Shown in pieces: positions 50,325-61,430 of a stretch of 64,000 nt of DNA. The stretch is from Sisyra terminalis (taxonomy: Eukaryota > Arthropoda > Insecta > Neuroptera > Sisyridae), in NCBI GenBank assembly GCA_958496175.1, contig OY292278.1, forward strand, positions 18,166,001 through 18,230,000, written 5' to 3'. The notes beneath the pieces were generated by a model. The model saw nothing but the letters and a program-made list of their open reading frames with translations. It was not told the origin of the DNA and did not search any database. The position numbers and the translations under genes are program-made. Each line of letters opens with the position of its first letter. Position 1 is the first letter of the stretch.

Positions 50325-50505
50325 ATTGAATTCTCTAGTGCTGTGATCTATAAAGAGATCAGTCTATTGTAGGTGGTGAGTTCGAATCTTTTATTGAGCA
50401 AATTTTCGATAGTCCTCGATTTACGAATTTCTATTAACCCTAGCGTCGCTAAAGATCGTAGTAATTATAAAGCGCCGGTAAATAACAATAAAAATAAATA
50501 AATCA
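50325..50505 (+). mobile_element. tRNA-derived SINE, copy 5
   Basis: GTGAGTTCGAATCTTTTATT (B box), CAAATTTTCGATAGTCCTCG, AACCCTAGCGTCGCTAAAGA, AGTAATTATAAAGCGCCGGT, then AACAATAAAAATAAATAAA tail. The A-box half is diverged. Confidence 0.68.
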
Positions 50506-51696
50506 TTTCAAATATTTGTAAAAAAATACCAAAGAGTGACCAACCTTTATTTTACCATAAGCATTTAAGCCAAAAATTATAATACCTAAATCTAGCAAAA
50601 CAATGTGAAAAAGCACCTAAGGAGTGTAACTTTATATAAAGTGCTTGAGTGACTATTGTGTATTAGTGGATGTTTTCCACGTTCATTGTCAAGTACCTTT
50701 GGTATGTTACAAATCATGATATACATAAAGGTCCCAATTACGTTGAAGGTTAGATTCAATTTAATAGTGACATACTGTCATATCAAAAAAATCCACATAA
50801 GAATCCATGTAGATTCCTATATGGAATTCCTATATTTTCCGTGTGTAATTTAGAGCCATTTACTTGGTTTTCATAGGCAGTGTAGCCAAATTATTAATTA
50901 TGGTGGACAAACTCAATCAAGCTTCAAGGGCGGTGGAATTGTAAATGAACTTAAAGAAGATGTAGGTAATGAGTTCGTATAAATTTGTAAAAATGGATAG
51001 CATACCGTACAGTACTAGCTTACCGTATAGATTCCATACAAACCGCACTAGAAGGAATTGCCAACACTATGTACGCCAGTATAAAGTTGGAGTCAACTAA
51101 GCAAAGCACAAAAGCGCCATTAATATGTATAATGTATATATGTGGATAAGTCCATGATGATCAAAGTTACTGACGTCATAGATCACATGAGAATGGAAAA
51201 GATAGGTCGCTCAAGTGGAGGAAAGTCAATGGATGAAATGTTAAGGGATGTAAAGACTCCGGGGTTTCCGAGGGCACCCAGGTACCCTCGAGTACTTTCT
51301 ATTGACTACTTCTCACCTTAATAAATGATATAAATGGATGCTTTAAATTGTCAGCTTTGAAAATTTTGATGAAAAATTAATACATTTAGTTGTAATGAAA
51401 AGAATCAAGGAGAAGCTTTTAAAGCTCCATTTGCGTAAATAATAAAAAAAATATTAATAAGTCACAGGTATTTGGTTCAGAAAATGCGCCAAATTCATTT
51501 GTAGCCAATTTAATGGTACCCCATTTTTTTTTTTTTTTTAATCAATTTTTAAGGAAAATTTTAAAACGATCATGGATAGAAGTAGTACTGAATTTGATTA
51601 CATTTTTGTTATTTTATCAAACATTGATTATTTTGAGCAGTTACGTTCTTGTTGATTATAAGAAGCAGATTCGCTTCGATTGTTCTCGAAAATTTC
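50506..51696. other. Unassigned sequence with a short coding-like stretch
   Basis: An open stretch at about 51150-51321 (plus) reads DKSMMIKVTDVIDHMRMEKI, GRSSGGKSMDEMLRDVK, PRVLSIDYFSP. It is only about 50 codons, bounded by stops and unidentified. Nothing else was recognised. Confidence 0.35.
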
Positions 51697-52391
51697 TAGT
51701 GTCCGGTCAAAATTGTTTTTTTCAGTCGAAACAAAAATCGAATTTTGGCATCAATCTCAGTTTCGGCCGAAACCGAAACTTCCATATTAGGCCATCTATT
51801 CACATGAAAAAAATATTAATCATAATTAATCAATCTTTATTTTTAAATCTTGTTGGTATTTATTACTCATTTAGTCTTCATTTATCCTAATTTGAGTCTA
51901 TCATTAAGAAAACATATTATTATGACTTCTTATTTCAAATAAATTATTTGTGCTGAAATAAGGGGTTGGTAAGAAAGAAACTTTCCTTATATGTCTTTTT
52001 AATATTGGGTATGGATATAAAGAAATTAATAAAAAAGATACAAAATAAAATTACTTTTTACCTAATATGTTAGGTACACAATTCAGAAAGTACTCTTTCT
52101 TACACCTTAAAAACAAAATGATTTCTTCCAAACTTGGATAGTTTTCTTAAGAACTGAAAAAAAAATATTAATGAAAATATTGAAAATAATTTTAATGAAC
52201 TAATAATTATCAGTGTTCATAATTGAGAATAAGTGAGAAATAATATCTTCCCAATATTTTTGTCTCACGAATTCAATTTCGGTTTCGGTTATAGTTTCGG
52301 CTATACGACAGCCGAAACCGAAACTAAGCCGAAATTCGTTTCTTTGCCGAAACTAGGCTCAAACCGAAATCGAAAATTCGGTCGAACACTA
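51697..52391. mobile_element. hAT-like non-autonomous DNA transposon, 695 bp
   Basis: Termini TAGTGTCCGGTCAAAATTG and, reversed from the right end, TAGTGTTCGACCGAATTTT fit the hAT terminal consensus YARNG. Flanking 8-mers are AAAATTTC (51689-51696) and AATATTTC (52392-52399), 7 of 8 alike, the size expected for hAT target duplications. Subterminal regions at both ends are filled with GTTTCGGCCGAAACCGAAAC-type repeats, typical transposase-binding clutter. The AT-rich middle has no transposase frame. Confidence 0.72.
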
Positions 52392-53760
52392 AATATTTCT
52401 TCTTATTTTTTTTAGTTTTATTTTTGAGACTAACTCTAAGCCAATCCACTTCAACAACCTATATGGAAGAGTTTTACGAATAAAGTTAACACCTGTTTTG
52501 TTTAAGAACACACTTATACAAAAGTACAAATTTCACTATTGAAATTAACAAATAAAAACAGGAAAGCATAAATGAAACTTTTTCCGATTTATCGCTGACA
52601 GAAAATCGATGTTGTCTCTGTGTGTCTTTTCGGTGGAAAGCCGAAAATGGGATAAATTTACGCGAGAAACAGACGTTGTAAATTCATACAAAAGACAATG
52701 TCCATGACAGACAAATGGTGGCCGTTTAATTGGGGGGCCGCAGATGTTGTGTGTTGACGTCTCGATTCCCTTTTTCCCAGTATTATCCCCATTAATGGGA
52801 CTGGAACGTTGTATGTTATAGCCAAGCGTGGAGCAGCTCTTCTATTCTGACCACGAACGATCTTTCTTTGGCTCGAAAATAGGATGGTATGTATTGACAA
52901 CGTTTTTGTCAAGAATGAAGAAGAAACTATTGTTTAAGATAATAAATTTGTTGTCGCAACTTTACGAATAAAACTCGAGTAGTTAATTTTCAGTTTATAG
53001 TCAACTGTCGTTTTTCCAACCTAATAAAAATTATAAGTTCCAAAATTAAATTGTTTTATTTTTAACTTCAAATTTTTCATTTTAATGAAAATTGTAGCAC
53101 ATAATGTTGGTTTATTGTTAGAATAAAATCAGAAAGAAAAACAGTATAAGAATTAGTCTTAGATAGTTATCTTCTTTCTTATCAACAAGTGAATGCCGTA
53201 ATTAAGATAAATCAAGCGTTTCTTGTCTAAGTTCTTCTCAAGAATCCTTCAGAGTTTTAAAAGAACAACAGAATCAAGAAAAAACTAAGCCAAAAACACA
53301 AATCATTGCCATTCATTTAGGTTTAGTGAAGCTCATCCAATTTTTTTGGTATTAACATGGTAGTTTCTTAAAATATTGACTTAACTACTCGTTTGTTAAA
53401 TTGAGCCATAAGAAAATTCTATTACAGTCATTAGTATAGTATACTACATGAATGAAATGCATTAATTGTATGTGATACCTAGATAAGGGTTAAGTATCAA
53501 ACTTTATATAAATTTAAGAGCACAAACTTCCTAAGGCATAATTGGATCAAATAGAAAAAATTATCTTAAAATGAAGACCTGCAAAACAGCAAACAATAGT
53601 ATTTTTTTAAAGATGGTGTGTTATCCCAATTTTTTTTCATTATTTTTTAATGTAATTCTGTAGCAATTCATATCCACCTTTATTCCAAATTTTATATGTT
53701 AAGTGCTTATTGTCTTCCTATAAAATGGTTGTGGTCCATATTTATTGTGAGATCATAATA
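52392..53760. other. Unassigned sequence
   Basis: About 52600-52920 is less AT-rich and carries an 84-codon minus ORF with no known motif. Remaining sequence gave nothing. Confidence 0.4.
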
Positions 53761-53764
53761 ATGA

Positions 53765-54530
53765 TAAATGACCCATGACTGGAAAGGATCCCAAACACCA
53801 TTCATAGGCTTGAAGCCTGTACTTGGTGCAATAAAGTCAGCAGTGAAAAATACCATTAAGGAAGAGATTCATAAAATTTCTGCACAATACGGAAGAATAC
53901 CATCGGGTAAAAAGACAGTAAAAGAATGATGGGAAAACAATTTCTATACCAAACTACTGAAATACTTGGTCTTACAAAAAAAGCAAGTTATAGTGGTAAC
54001 GATTCTAATAACCGGACCACTTTGGACTAAGAAAGTGCCAGCTTATAATGGGATTACATGTGGGTGATCCAAGATATACTTCAGCCACGTCATGCGTACT
54101 AACAAATATAAATTATTCCAGCTTATAATTCAGGGTTGGGCTGAAGAAAAAACGATTTATGAGAAGAAAAAGGACAACCTGGCTAGCCAACCTTCGTGGG
54201 TGGTTCGAAAAAGCACTAGAGAACTTTTCCGCGCTGTTGTATGAAAAATCAAAATTGCTCCGATGATTGCCAATTTTAAATGTTGAAAGAGCACCCAAAA
54301 AGGAAGAAGAAAATCCAAGAGACAGATTCTACCAGAAAGAGGATTAAACCGCTTTTTACGTTCTGAAAAAATGCGGTACTCAAAATGAAAGGAAACATGA
54401 AGCACTGAAGACATCAAATCCTGGAACTGAAATTGTCGGAAATCACCTAGTACACTGGTTGCTGACGTTCATCCAACTACTTGGCCTTAACAAGATAAAA
54501 TAGGGACCCGGGTAACATAATAATCCTCGA
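53765..54530 (+). pseudogene. LINE RNase H-domain relic, interrupted
   Basis: Decayed frames read GLKPVLGAIKSAVKNTIKEE, KYLVLQKKQVIVVTILITGP and, after a foreign segment, the end LKTSNPGTEIVGNHLV. The arrangement (TIKxxI..., LxLx...R.(V/I)xxxLTGH) is the RNase H region found at the end of many insect LINE ORF2s. The same region occurs on the other strand at 61926-62320 and the two align from AAATACTTGGTCTT to ATAGGGACCCAGG, so this is one repeat family. Many stops. Confidence 0.6.
54085..54330 (+). pseudogene. Nested RTE-like LINE fragment
   Basis: Frame reads HVMRTNKYKLFQLIIQGWAE, KKKDNLASQPSWVVRKSTRE, LFRAVV, stop, KSKLLR. This matches the C-terminal motif HVxRxxxYxLLQLIIQGKIxGKRxxGRRxxSWLxNLRxWxxxxxxxLFRAAxxxxxxxxxIANLR known from RTE-related elements. 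It is absent from the sister copy at 62 kb, so it was inserted into, or fused within, the RNase H relic. Confidence 0.72.
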
Positions 54531-54749
54531 GACTGCAGAGTTGAGGTTGAACTTACTTTACTCTGAAAATCCTAGATTAATAAAATAAAAATAGTCAATG
54601 AAATTTCTACAATCCGCAGTTAAAAGAATATCTTGCATAATAATATAGAATGGAATATTGTAGTATGGAACATTTTTTTAATATGGTTTGTTATATTTTT
54701 ATTTAGGACAAGGAGGATATGGGATATGTAGTAGGGTAGCTAAGAGAAG

Positions 54750-55440
54750 AATTCGAAATTTAGCACCTTACAATAAGTATGAATAAGACGGAATACTTAG
54801 TATTGGACAACAGATTGTAGATTTACGTTTGGAAGATTTGGAAGAATTATTGCTGTTAAAGTTTAAATATTTGACATCAACCGTCACCAGGAGGGATCAT
54901 GCTAACGAGATATAGAAATAAAAATAGCGCGGGAAAAGGAGCTACAAAAAAATTTCATGGAATAGTATGGAATAATACATTTATCCAAAGAAATAGAGAA
55001 CGAATTTTTCCAAATATAATCCAGAGAAAAGTTTTGTACAGGCAGAAGTATGACCAATGGCAACGACCATCAGAAACAAAATAAGAACAGTAGAATTAAA
55101 CCATTTAAGAAGATGCTTAAAGTTAAAAAAATTAATAAAATAAGAACAATAGAAATATGGCGACGAATGGACAATTAATACTCTATCCCAAGTTCACTAG
55201 AACATAGAGCAATGCGATGGTACGATACAAAGAAAATTAGATCATAGATAGCCAAAAAGAGTATTCAAAAAAATCCCAAAGAAAGAGACGAAAAGGAAGA
55301 TCAGCTTTACGATGGGAAACATATATCGGGCAAGCAATGATAGAGAAAGATCTAAGAAGTAGATCTGGAAAGTCAGGGAATTGTGAAGGGATAAAAACGA
55401 TAAAATCGTAATGGAAAAATTACTAAGAAGTGTGAGAAGT
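54750..55440 (+). pseudogene. RTE-like LINE reverse transcriptase C-terminal relic
   Basis: Successive frames give MNKTEYLVLDNRL, FKYLTSTVTRRDHANEI-like codons (54870-54915), WNNTFIQRNRERIFPNIIQR, VLYRQKYDQW, then after stops EHRAMRWYDTKKIRS and KSGNCEGIKT near 55360. The order KTEYLxxG, F.YLGS..T..G.....EI..RI, TL..Y..ExW, RRWxGHVxRMxxxRxPK is that of the thumb and tail of RTE-type ORFs. Several stops and shifts mark it as dead. Confidence 0.65.
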
Positions 55441-57018
55441 TTCGATACGAAATAATTTTACTTCTTACTTTTTGACTTTTCGATGTCTTTGTCAGAATCA
55501 AATCAATAGATATTTTAAAAGATCAATGAAAATATTAATGAAAGAAAGTTATTCCAATAATTTGAGTCTTCCATTTTGGTACTATGATATTGAAGGAAAT
55601 CTTTGACTGATGTAAAGGTTTTCTTTTTGTGTAAATTATGAAAAACTAATTTCACAGCAGTATTATATCTTACAGACCAATTTTTTCACTTAGAATCATC
55701 AATTAAGATAAAAATTTAAGATAATTTTTTTCATCTCCACGTAAAGTTCATTTAGGGAAAATTATAAAGATATATTTTATTATAGATGAAATTTTTTTTC
55801 TTGCAATTGAAGATTAAATTTTCTAAAACAGTAAAAAAAATAATGGAAATTTAGGTTTTATTTTAATGGAAAATCCAATCGAAAAAATTATTAAAAAGCC
55901 TTTTTTTAAAAAAAAATAGACAATAACTTATAATTGCAATTTGTCGCTGATACTTATTAGATAAATCATTTTTCTCATGATAAATTTCAATTAAAAATAA
56001 ACACATTACTAGCAAGATTAATCGGAAAGAAAAAAGGAAAAGTTTGCATCGAATAAAACACGGTTCAGCTCGCAGTAAAAGTATACCAGTTTCAATTTAA
56101 CCGACCTACGATAAATTATATTTTTCCAGCGAAACTATAAAAAACAAAAACCAAGAGTGGAAAATCTATGGTTCATCCTCATTCCGGATGATGTTGCCTG
56201 TTTATTAATTATCTGAAGTATCTTTTTTGTTAAATTATTTATGATGTTCGAAGCATATCCCATAAATTAGTAGAAAAAAATGGGTTTCATCCATAAAAAA
56301 AAAACTAATTTTTCTGATTGAAAAACTCTCATCGAAAACTTTTCGAATTTCCCATTTTATTTTTACTCTAAATTGCCGGCTTTTTTCTCATTGGTTTACA
56401 TAAATTGATTGGAAATCTTATTAAAACTTTCCACATAGTATTAGGTTTGCGTTTTTCAAAGTTTTCTCGGAATTGTTTTTTAATTTGAAACTTAGTTATC
56501 CACTTACACAACGGGGACCTAAACAATTTGCTTTTCCCGGATCTAGTTGAGACTTGAATGTTAATGGCGAAACGAACGATTATATTGTGGGCATCAAAAT
56601 AGTTTACGATACCCCCAGGAAACTGAGTTATTATAGATATTATTATAGCTCTTCCGACCCTTAGGACAATAAAATCGGACATTGCCACTAGGAGCAGGCA
56701 TCAACTTTCCTTACGTGCTAAAAAGTAATAAATCCCACGGAGAAATTGAAATGGAGAAAAGGTGAATTCTCACGTTTTATTGTTAACGTTTTTTTAGTGC
56801 TTTCTATTCTTAATAATTGAAAAACAATGCGAAATACTTTCGAAAAGATGTGATGTCTTTCTGCTAGAAACATGTTAGTGTACTTCAAAAATAGGTCTAA
56901 AAACTCATCAAGAAAAATCTAAAAAAAAACAACCATATTAAGAACATAAATTTTATGATTCGGTTATCATAATGTCGTTAATAAACTATACTTACAAAAA
57001 TTTTGATAATTCTTTAGC
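55441..57018. other. Unassigned AT-rich sequence upstream of the intact LINE
   Basis: The 106-codon minus ORF 56368-56688 has no recognisable domain. Otherwise nothing was identified. Confidence 0.4.
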
Positions 57019-57030
57019 ATAAAGAATGCA
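57019..57030. repeat. Target-site duplication, left copy
   Basis: ATAAAGAATGCA, repeated exactly at 61731-61742. The sequence on either side differs, so the two copies define the insertion ends at 57031 and 61730. Confidence 0.92.
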
Positions 57031-57623
57031 AAAAATTCGTTGAATTCGGTGAGTGATGTTTGTCGCAATAACAGCTCCCGAAAATTCGCTGAAAAACTGC
57101 ATAAATTTAATAATTATCAAATAAAAAAATAGTGTTCTTAACAACTTTAAAACACAGTGATCAGATGACCAAAAGTTCTTCAATGAAATAACGGTCAAAT
57201 TTAAAAAAATACTAAAAAATAACAATTTTTTACGAAAACATTTTGAAAAGTAATTATAATTCGTATGTGAGCGAGTAAACAAAAATTTTGCAAGTAGCAA
57301 TTAGACTACCTAAAAGTGCATGTGTGTGTGTGTGTGAGAGAGTTTGTGCGAGAGCTGTGTAAACTGGTTGTCGAATTGTTGAACTGTTGATCCTACTACA
57401 AAACAAATCGGACAAACAGCTGAGTACCACAAATATTTATGTTACAAATGTCAAAACATTATATGTATATCTTAAACTTAAATTTATTATTTTCTAATTA
57501 GGTTTAAGCATTTAATCTATCTAGTGTAAATAACTTAACTTTAAAATAGTGATAATTAATAAAAACTAGATTATTTGATCTAGACAAAATTAACTTATAT
57601 AATTAAAAAAAAAAAACTGAGAA
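57031..57623 (+). promoter_or_regulatory. 5' UTR and presumed internal promoter of the LINE
   Basis: Starts AAAAATTCGTTGAATTCGG right after the target duplication. Contains a (TG)n(AG)n run at 57320-57341. By family analogy the Pol II promoter lies within the first tens of bases, but I cannot point to initiator or downstream elements with confidence. The last bases before ORF1 are A-rich (AAAAAAAAAACTGAGAA). Confidence 0.6.
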
Positions 57624-58745
57624 ATGGAACAAGACGATCCAGAGAGTGACTCTGAAATAATTAGAAGGCATCGTTCGGCTAAGAGAGTCAGGGCATCGCC
57701 TTCATTCATATCACCAAACCCTTTTGAACCATTGAACACATTGAACAATAATGAGACAACTAATACAACAAACATAAACAATGTCAGACCACCCCCGATA
57801 TTCATAAATGGAGTCACAAATATGAATATTCTGATCGATGAATTGAAAAAAATGGGAGTAACACAGTTCAGGTACATGGCCCTCAGGGACAACAAAATTA
57901 AGTTGTCCTGCGAAACTGCTGAAGGGTACCGGGAAACAACCAAGTACCTCAAAGCAAAAAAAGCGGAATTTTATTCCTTTCAATTCAAAAATGAAAAAAA
58001 CTTTCGAGTAGTAATAAGGGGAATTCATCACAGTTGCGACCCGAAAACTATGATGGAAGAACTCACGCACTTAGGATATGAGCCTGTCCAAATGCTCCCG
58101 GTTTACCATCCAATCACCAAAACGCCCCTATCATTGTTCTTTTTGGATCTCAAACCAAAAAATAATATTGAGGATATTTATAACCTCAAAAGGTTATATG
58201 GGGCAGTGATAAAGGTCGAGCCACCTCGTCCGAAAAGAGCGATCGCTCAATGCCACAATTGTCAGCAGTACGGACACACAAAAAATTACTGCAATAAAAC
58301 TCCACGCTGCGTAAAATGTGATGGAAGTCACTCAACAAGAGAGTGTACACTAGGGTCCAGCATGGGACCCACTTGTACAAATTGTAAGGGAAACCATACA
58401 GCAAATTATAGAGGTTGCCCAATCCACAAAAGCTTACAAAGCGAAAATCAAATGGGTAAAAAAATAACCGAAATTCGCAAAAACCAGGATAAGCCCAACA
58501 TGAATCACGTTAATATAACACCACAAAAAAATACATCAAGCTTGGGAGTAACCTATGCTCAAGCAACTGTAAGAGGCCTGCAAAACCCCCCAAATCAAGA
58601 CAACCACAATACAAGTGAGTCCACTTTGACATCTCTGATATCAAAATTAGGCGAGAGAATGGATTCGCTAATACAAATTATCCAACCACTAATATCAACT
58701 CTACAGCAAATACTGCCAGCACTTATTAGCAAACTCATCCCATAA
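57624..58745 (+). CDS. LINE ORF1 protein (gag-like, zinc-knuckle RNA-binding)
   Basis: 373 residues, intact. A polar, Asn/Thr-rich N-terminus (1-60) precedes an RNA-binding fold and a PRE_C2HC-type region (about 128-205; FRVVIRGIHHSCDPKTMMEE begins it). Three zinc knuckles follow: C210-C213-H218-C223 (CX2CX4HX4C), C229-C232-H236-C241 and C251-C254-H258-C265. The C-terminus (about 330-373) has heptad-like hydrophobic repeats (LISKLGERMDSLIQIIQPLI) that could self-associate. Gag proteins of this type coat the LINE RNA and carry it to chromosomes or telomeres. The start at 57624 is the first ATG of the frame; the TAA at 58743 abuts the ORF2 ATG. No unusual features besides that junction. Confidence 0.93.
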   Translation: MEQDDPESDSEIIRRHRSAKRVRASPSFISPNPFEPLNTLNNNETTNTTNINNVRPPPIFINGVTNMNILIDELKKMGVTQFRYMALRDNKIKLSCETAEGYRETTKYLKAKKAEFYSFQFKNEKNFRVVIRGIHHSCDPKTMMEELTHLGYEPVQMLPVYHPITKTPLSLFFLDLKPKNNIEDIYNLKRLYGAVIKVEPPRPKRAIAQCHNCQQYGHTKNYCNKTPRCVKCDGSHSTRECTLGSSMGPTCTNCKGNHTANYRGCPIHKSLQSENQMGKKITEIRKNQDKPNMNHVNITPQKNTSSLGVTYAQATVRGLQNPPNQDNHNTSESTLTSLISKLGERMDSLIQIIQPLISTLQQILPALISKLIP

Positions 58746-61430
58746 ATGACTTCCACGCCAACAGCACTAAAAGTTTGCACCTGGAACGCCAGAGGAATCA
58801 AAAATAAATACCACGAGCTTCTAATCTTTATGCAAGCACAAGACATAGACATCCTCCTGGTGACCGAAACAAAACTAGCGGAAAATATAGCTACATTTCT
58901 TCCCGGTTATAGAATACACCGCGCCGACCACCCAAGTGGAAGAAGAAAAGGTGGTTCAGCTGTTTATGTTAAAATGCAGATTGAACATGATGCCATGCCA
59001 CCTATAACTGCTGAAAATATCCAAGTCTCCCGCATAAAAATTAAGCTAAACCACAAGGACTATCAAGTTGGGTCCTTTTATTCAGCTCCAAATAATAGCA
59101 TCACAGCTGAAGATTTCAAAAACATGTTTAATAATCTGGGGGCACAATACCTGCTAGGAGGAGACTTCAACAGCAAACATCAATACTTTGGATCAAATAT
59201 CGCAAATCCAAGAGGACAGGTGCTTTATGACGTAACAAAACGATTACAACTGGAAGTGTTGCACTCAGCCGAGCCCACGTATTTTCCAGAAGGAAACATG
59301 GTTCCAGATATTCTGGATTTTTACATAGGAAAAAATATAGTGAACTTTACTGAGGTACCATCTGTGAAATATGAACTAAGCTCTGACCACTATCCTGTAA
59401 TAATGAACATAAACCTGAATTACACTCAAAGACAATCTAACCCATCCCTCATTCAACATCCTTTTAACTGGAAAATATACAAGGAATGCATGCAAACGTT
59501 TACAAAACTGGGCATCCCACTTAAAACCCCTAGAGACATAGACATAGCGGTATCGACTTTAACAAGAAACATTCAAGTGGCTGCAAAGCTTTCTAGTGGC
59601 ACTAAAAATAACACCCCAAGACCACGAAATAATAAGCTGTCAACCTACATTGAACAACTACTCGTAGTCAAAAGAAGAGCAAGAAACAGATGGGAAGAGA
59701 CTAAATACCCACCATTTAAAGAGGATTACAATCGAGCTACAAAAGACCTCAAACTTGCCATAAAGGAGGAACGAGAGCGAGCTCAAAAAACGGAGCTAGA
59801 AAGTTTGAATAAAACAAATAACGAATTCTGGAGGAAGGTAAAAGCAGCGACAAGAAAAAGGACATTTTCACATCCATTGCTACAAAACGACAAATGGTTC
59901 ACAAGTACAAAAGAAAAAGCTGAACTCTTCGCTGACGTAATCCAGCAGCAGTTCACTCCTTACAATAGCCAGGATGATGAACACGAGGCAAAGGTAACAG
60001 AAGTGCTCCAACAACCACTAGTTTTAAGTCCCTTAAATTTGCAATTTACTCCAGCACAAATTTACAACGGAATACTTAGAACTCCAAACAAAACTCCAGG
60101 AACTGATCTAATAACACAACCTCTACTCAAGGCACTACCAAGAAAAGCCATAGTTCAATTGACACAAATATATAATGCTATTATTAGGACAACGTATTTC
60201 CCTAAACATTGGAAAAAAGCGATCGTCATAATGATCCACAAACCAAACAAACCCAAAAAGGATCCAGGAAATTACAGACCAATAAGCTTGCTTCCTATAT
60301 TCTCGAAAATCTTTGAAAAACTCCTATTACCGCACCTTCTCCAACAAACCGCTGAATATATACCCAATGAGCAATATGGTTTTAGATCCCAACACTCTTG
60401 TCCCCTCCAGCTACATCGAGTCACGAAGAAAATATTGGAAGCGTACGAAGAAAAAAAAGTTTGCTTGGGTCTTTTCGTGGACACAGAGAAAGCTTTCGAC
60501 AAAGTTTGGCATAAAGGACTCCTTTGCAAATTGAAACCGATTCTGACTGACACCAGTTTTCGAATCATCCAGTCGTACCTCACTGATCGTGTCTTTAGAG
60601 TACGAGTCGAAAACGATTTTTCCACAACAAGAGAAGTCTTGTCAGGAGTCCCACAAGGAAGTGTATTGGGGCCTTTCTTGTATACAATGTACACATACGA
60701 CCTTCCTAAAACGGACTCAACAATGTTGGCACAGTTTGCAGACGATGACGCTATATTGAGCAAAGGAGACTGCGAGGGAACTGCAGAGAATGTCCAAGCA
60801 CACGCAAACAAAATTGAAGAATGGTGTAAAAAATGGAGAATCAGACTGAATCCTGATAAATCTAAAGTCATAAAGTTCACTTTGAAAACCAAAACAAGAC
60901 AACAACCAATTATCCTGGACAATAGAGTGGTTCCAGTAGCAGACAATATTAAATACTTAGGACTTTCGATGGACACAAAACTGACATGGAAAGCTCACAT
61001 AAACAAAGTATTGGTACAGCTCCGCTCTTGTCTACGACAACTCAAATGGTTGATAACCAACAAATCCCTTGCATTATCACTAAAAAGAACAATCTACATT
61101 CAAGTCATTCGACCAATTTGGACCTACGGATGCGAACTCTGGGGTATAGCATCTAATACCCAAATAAAAAGGATCCAAACTTTTCAAAACAGAGTGCTGA
61201 GATTAATGACGGGTTGCCCCTGGTTCGTAAGAGGTTCCATACTACACCAGGATTTGCTGATAACGATGACAGAGGACGAAGTAACCAAACGATATTCTAA
61301 GATAAGAGACTTGTTCGAAGAACACACAAACCCTACCGTCAGAGAAAACTTAATAAACTGGCCACCACCGAGGGGACAGAGGAGGCTAAAACGCAAAAGA
61401 CACGTGGACCTTATAAATGATATCACATAA
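58746..61430 (+). CDS. LINE ORF2 protein (APE endonuclease and reverse transcriptase)
   Basis: 894 residues, intact. The endonuclease (about 8-225) shows CTWNARGIKN (metal-site N14), TETK with E41, GGDFNSKH with D140 and N142, and SSDHYPVI with D214-H215. A basic linker (290-390) follows. The RT (about 485-745) has AIVIMIHKPNK, NYRPISLLPIFSKIFEKLL, GFRSQHS, FVDTEKAFDKVWH (D579), LSGVPQGSVLGPFLYTMYT and the catalytic FADDDAIL (D666, D667), then YLGLSMDTKLTWKAHI. The tail (780-894) contains IRPIWTYGCELWGIAS and QNRVLRLMTG, and ends in a basic RRLKRKRH. No RNase H, as in jockey. Length is close to other jockey ORF2s. All catalytic residues are present. Translation probably depends on reinitiation or stop-start coupling at TAAATG. 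Confidence 0.95.
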   Translation: MTSTPTALKVCTWNARGIKNKYHELLIFMQAQDIDILLVTETKLAENIATFLPGYRIHRADHPSGRRKGGSAVYVKMQIEHDAMPPITAENIQVSRIKIKLNHKDYQVGSFYSAPNNSITAEDFKNMFNNLGAQYLLGGDFNSKHQYFGSNIANPRGQVLYDVTKRLQLEVLHSAEPTYFPEGNMVPDILDFYIGKNIVNFTEVPSVKYELSSDHYPVIMNINLNYTQRQSNPSLIQHPFNWKIYKECMQTFTKLGIPLKTPRDIDIAVSTLTRNIQVAAKLSSGTKNNTPRPRNNKLSTYIEQLLVVKRRARNRWEETKYPPFKEDYNRATKDLKLAIKEERERAQKTELESLNKTNNEFWRKVKAATRKRTFSHPLLQNDKWFTSTKEKAELFADVIQQQFTPYNSQDDEHEAKVTEVLQQPLVLSPLNLQFTPAQIYNGILRTPNKTPGTDLITQPLLKALPRKAIVQLTQIYNAIIRTTYFPKHWKKAIVIMIHKPNKPKKDPGNYRPISLLPIFSKIFEKLLLPHLLQQTAEYIPNEQYGFRSQHSCPLQLHRVTKKILEAYEEKKVCLGLFVDTEKAFDKVWHKGLLCKLKPILTDTSFRIIQSYLTDRVFRVRVENDFSTTREVLSGVPQGSVLGPFLYTMYTYDLPKTDSTMLAQFADDDAILSKGDCEGTAENVQAHANKIEEWCKKWRIRLNPDKSKVIKFTLKTKTRQQPIILDNRVVPVADNIKYLGLSMDTKLTWKAHINKVLVQLRSCLRQLKWLITNKSLALSLKRTIYIQVIRPIWTYGCELWGIASNTQIKRIQTFQNRVLRLMTGCPWFVRGSILHQDLLITMTEDEVTKRYSKIRDLFEEHTNPTVRENLINWPPPRGQRRLKRKRHVDLINDIT

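Noticed and set aside
50370..50395. tRNA B box (GAGTTCGAATC)
   Set aside because: Part of a SINE copy; no cloverleaf or anticodon arm, so not a tRNA gene.
56368..56688. 106-codon minus ORF
   Set aside because: No recognisable family; likely chance.
60272..60976. 234-codon ORF on the minus strand
   Set aside because: Antisense shadow of the LINE RT region; same for 57590-57952, 57711-58070, 58186-58422 and 61184-61426.
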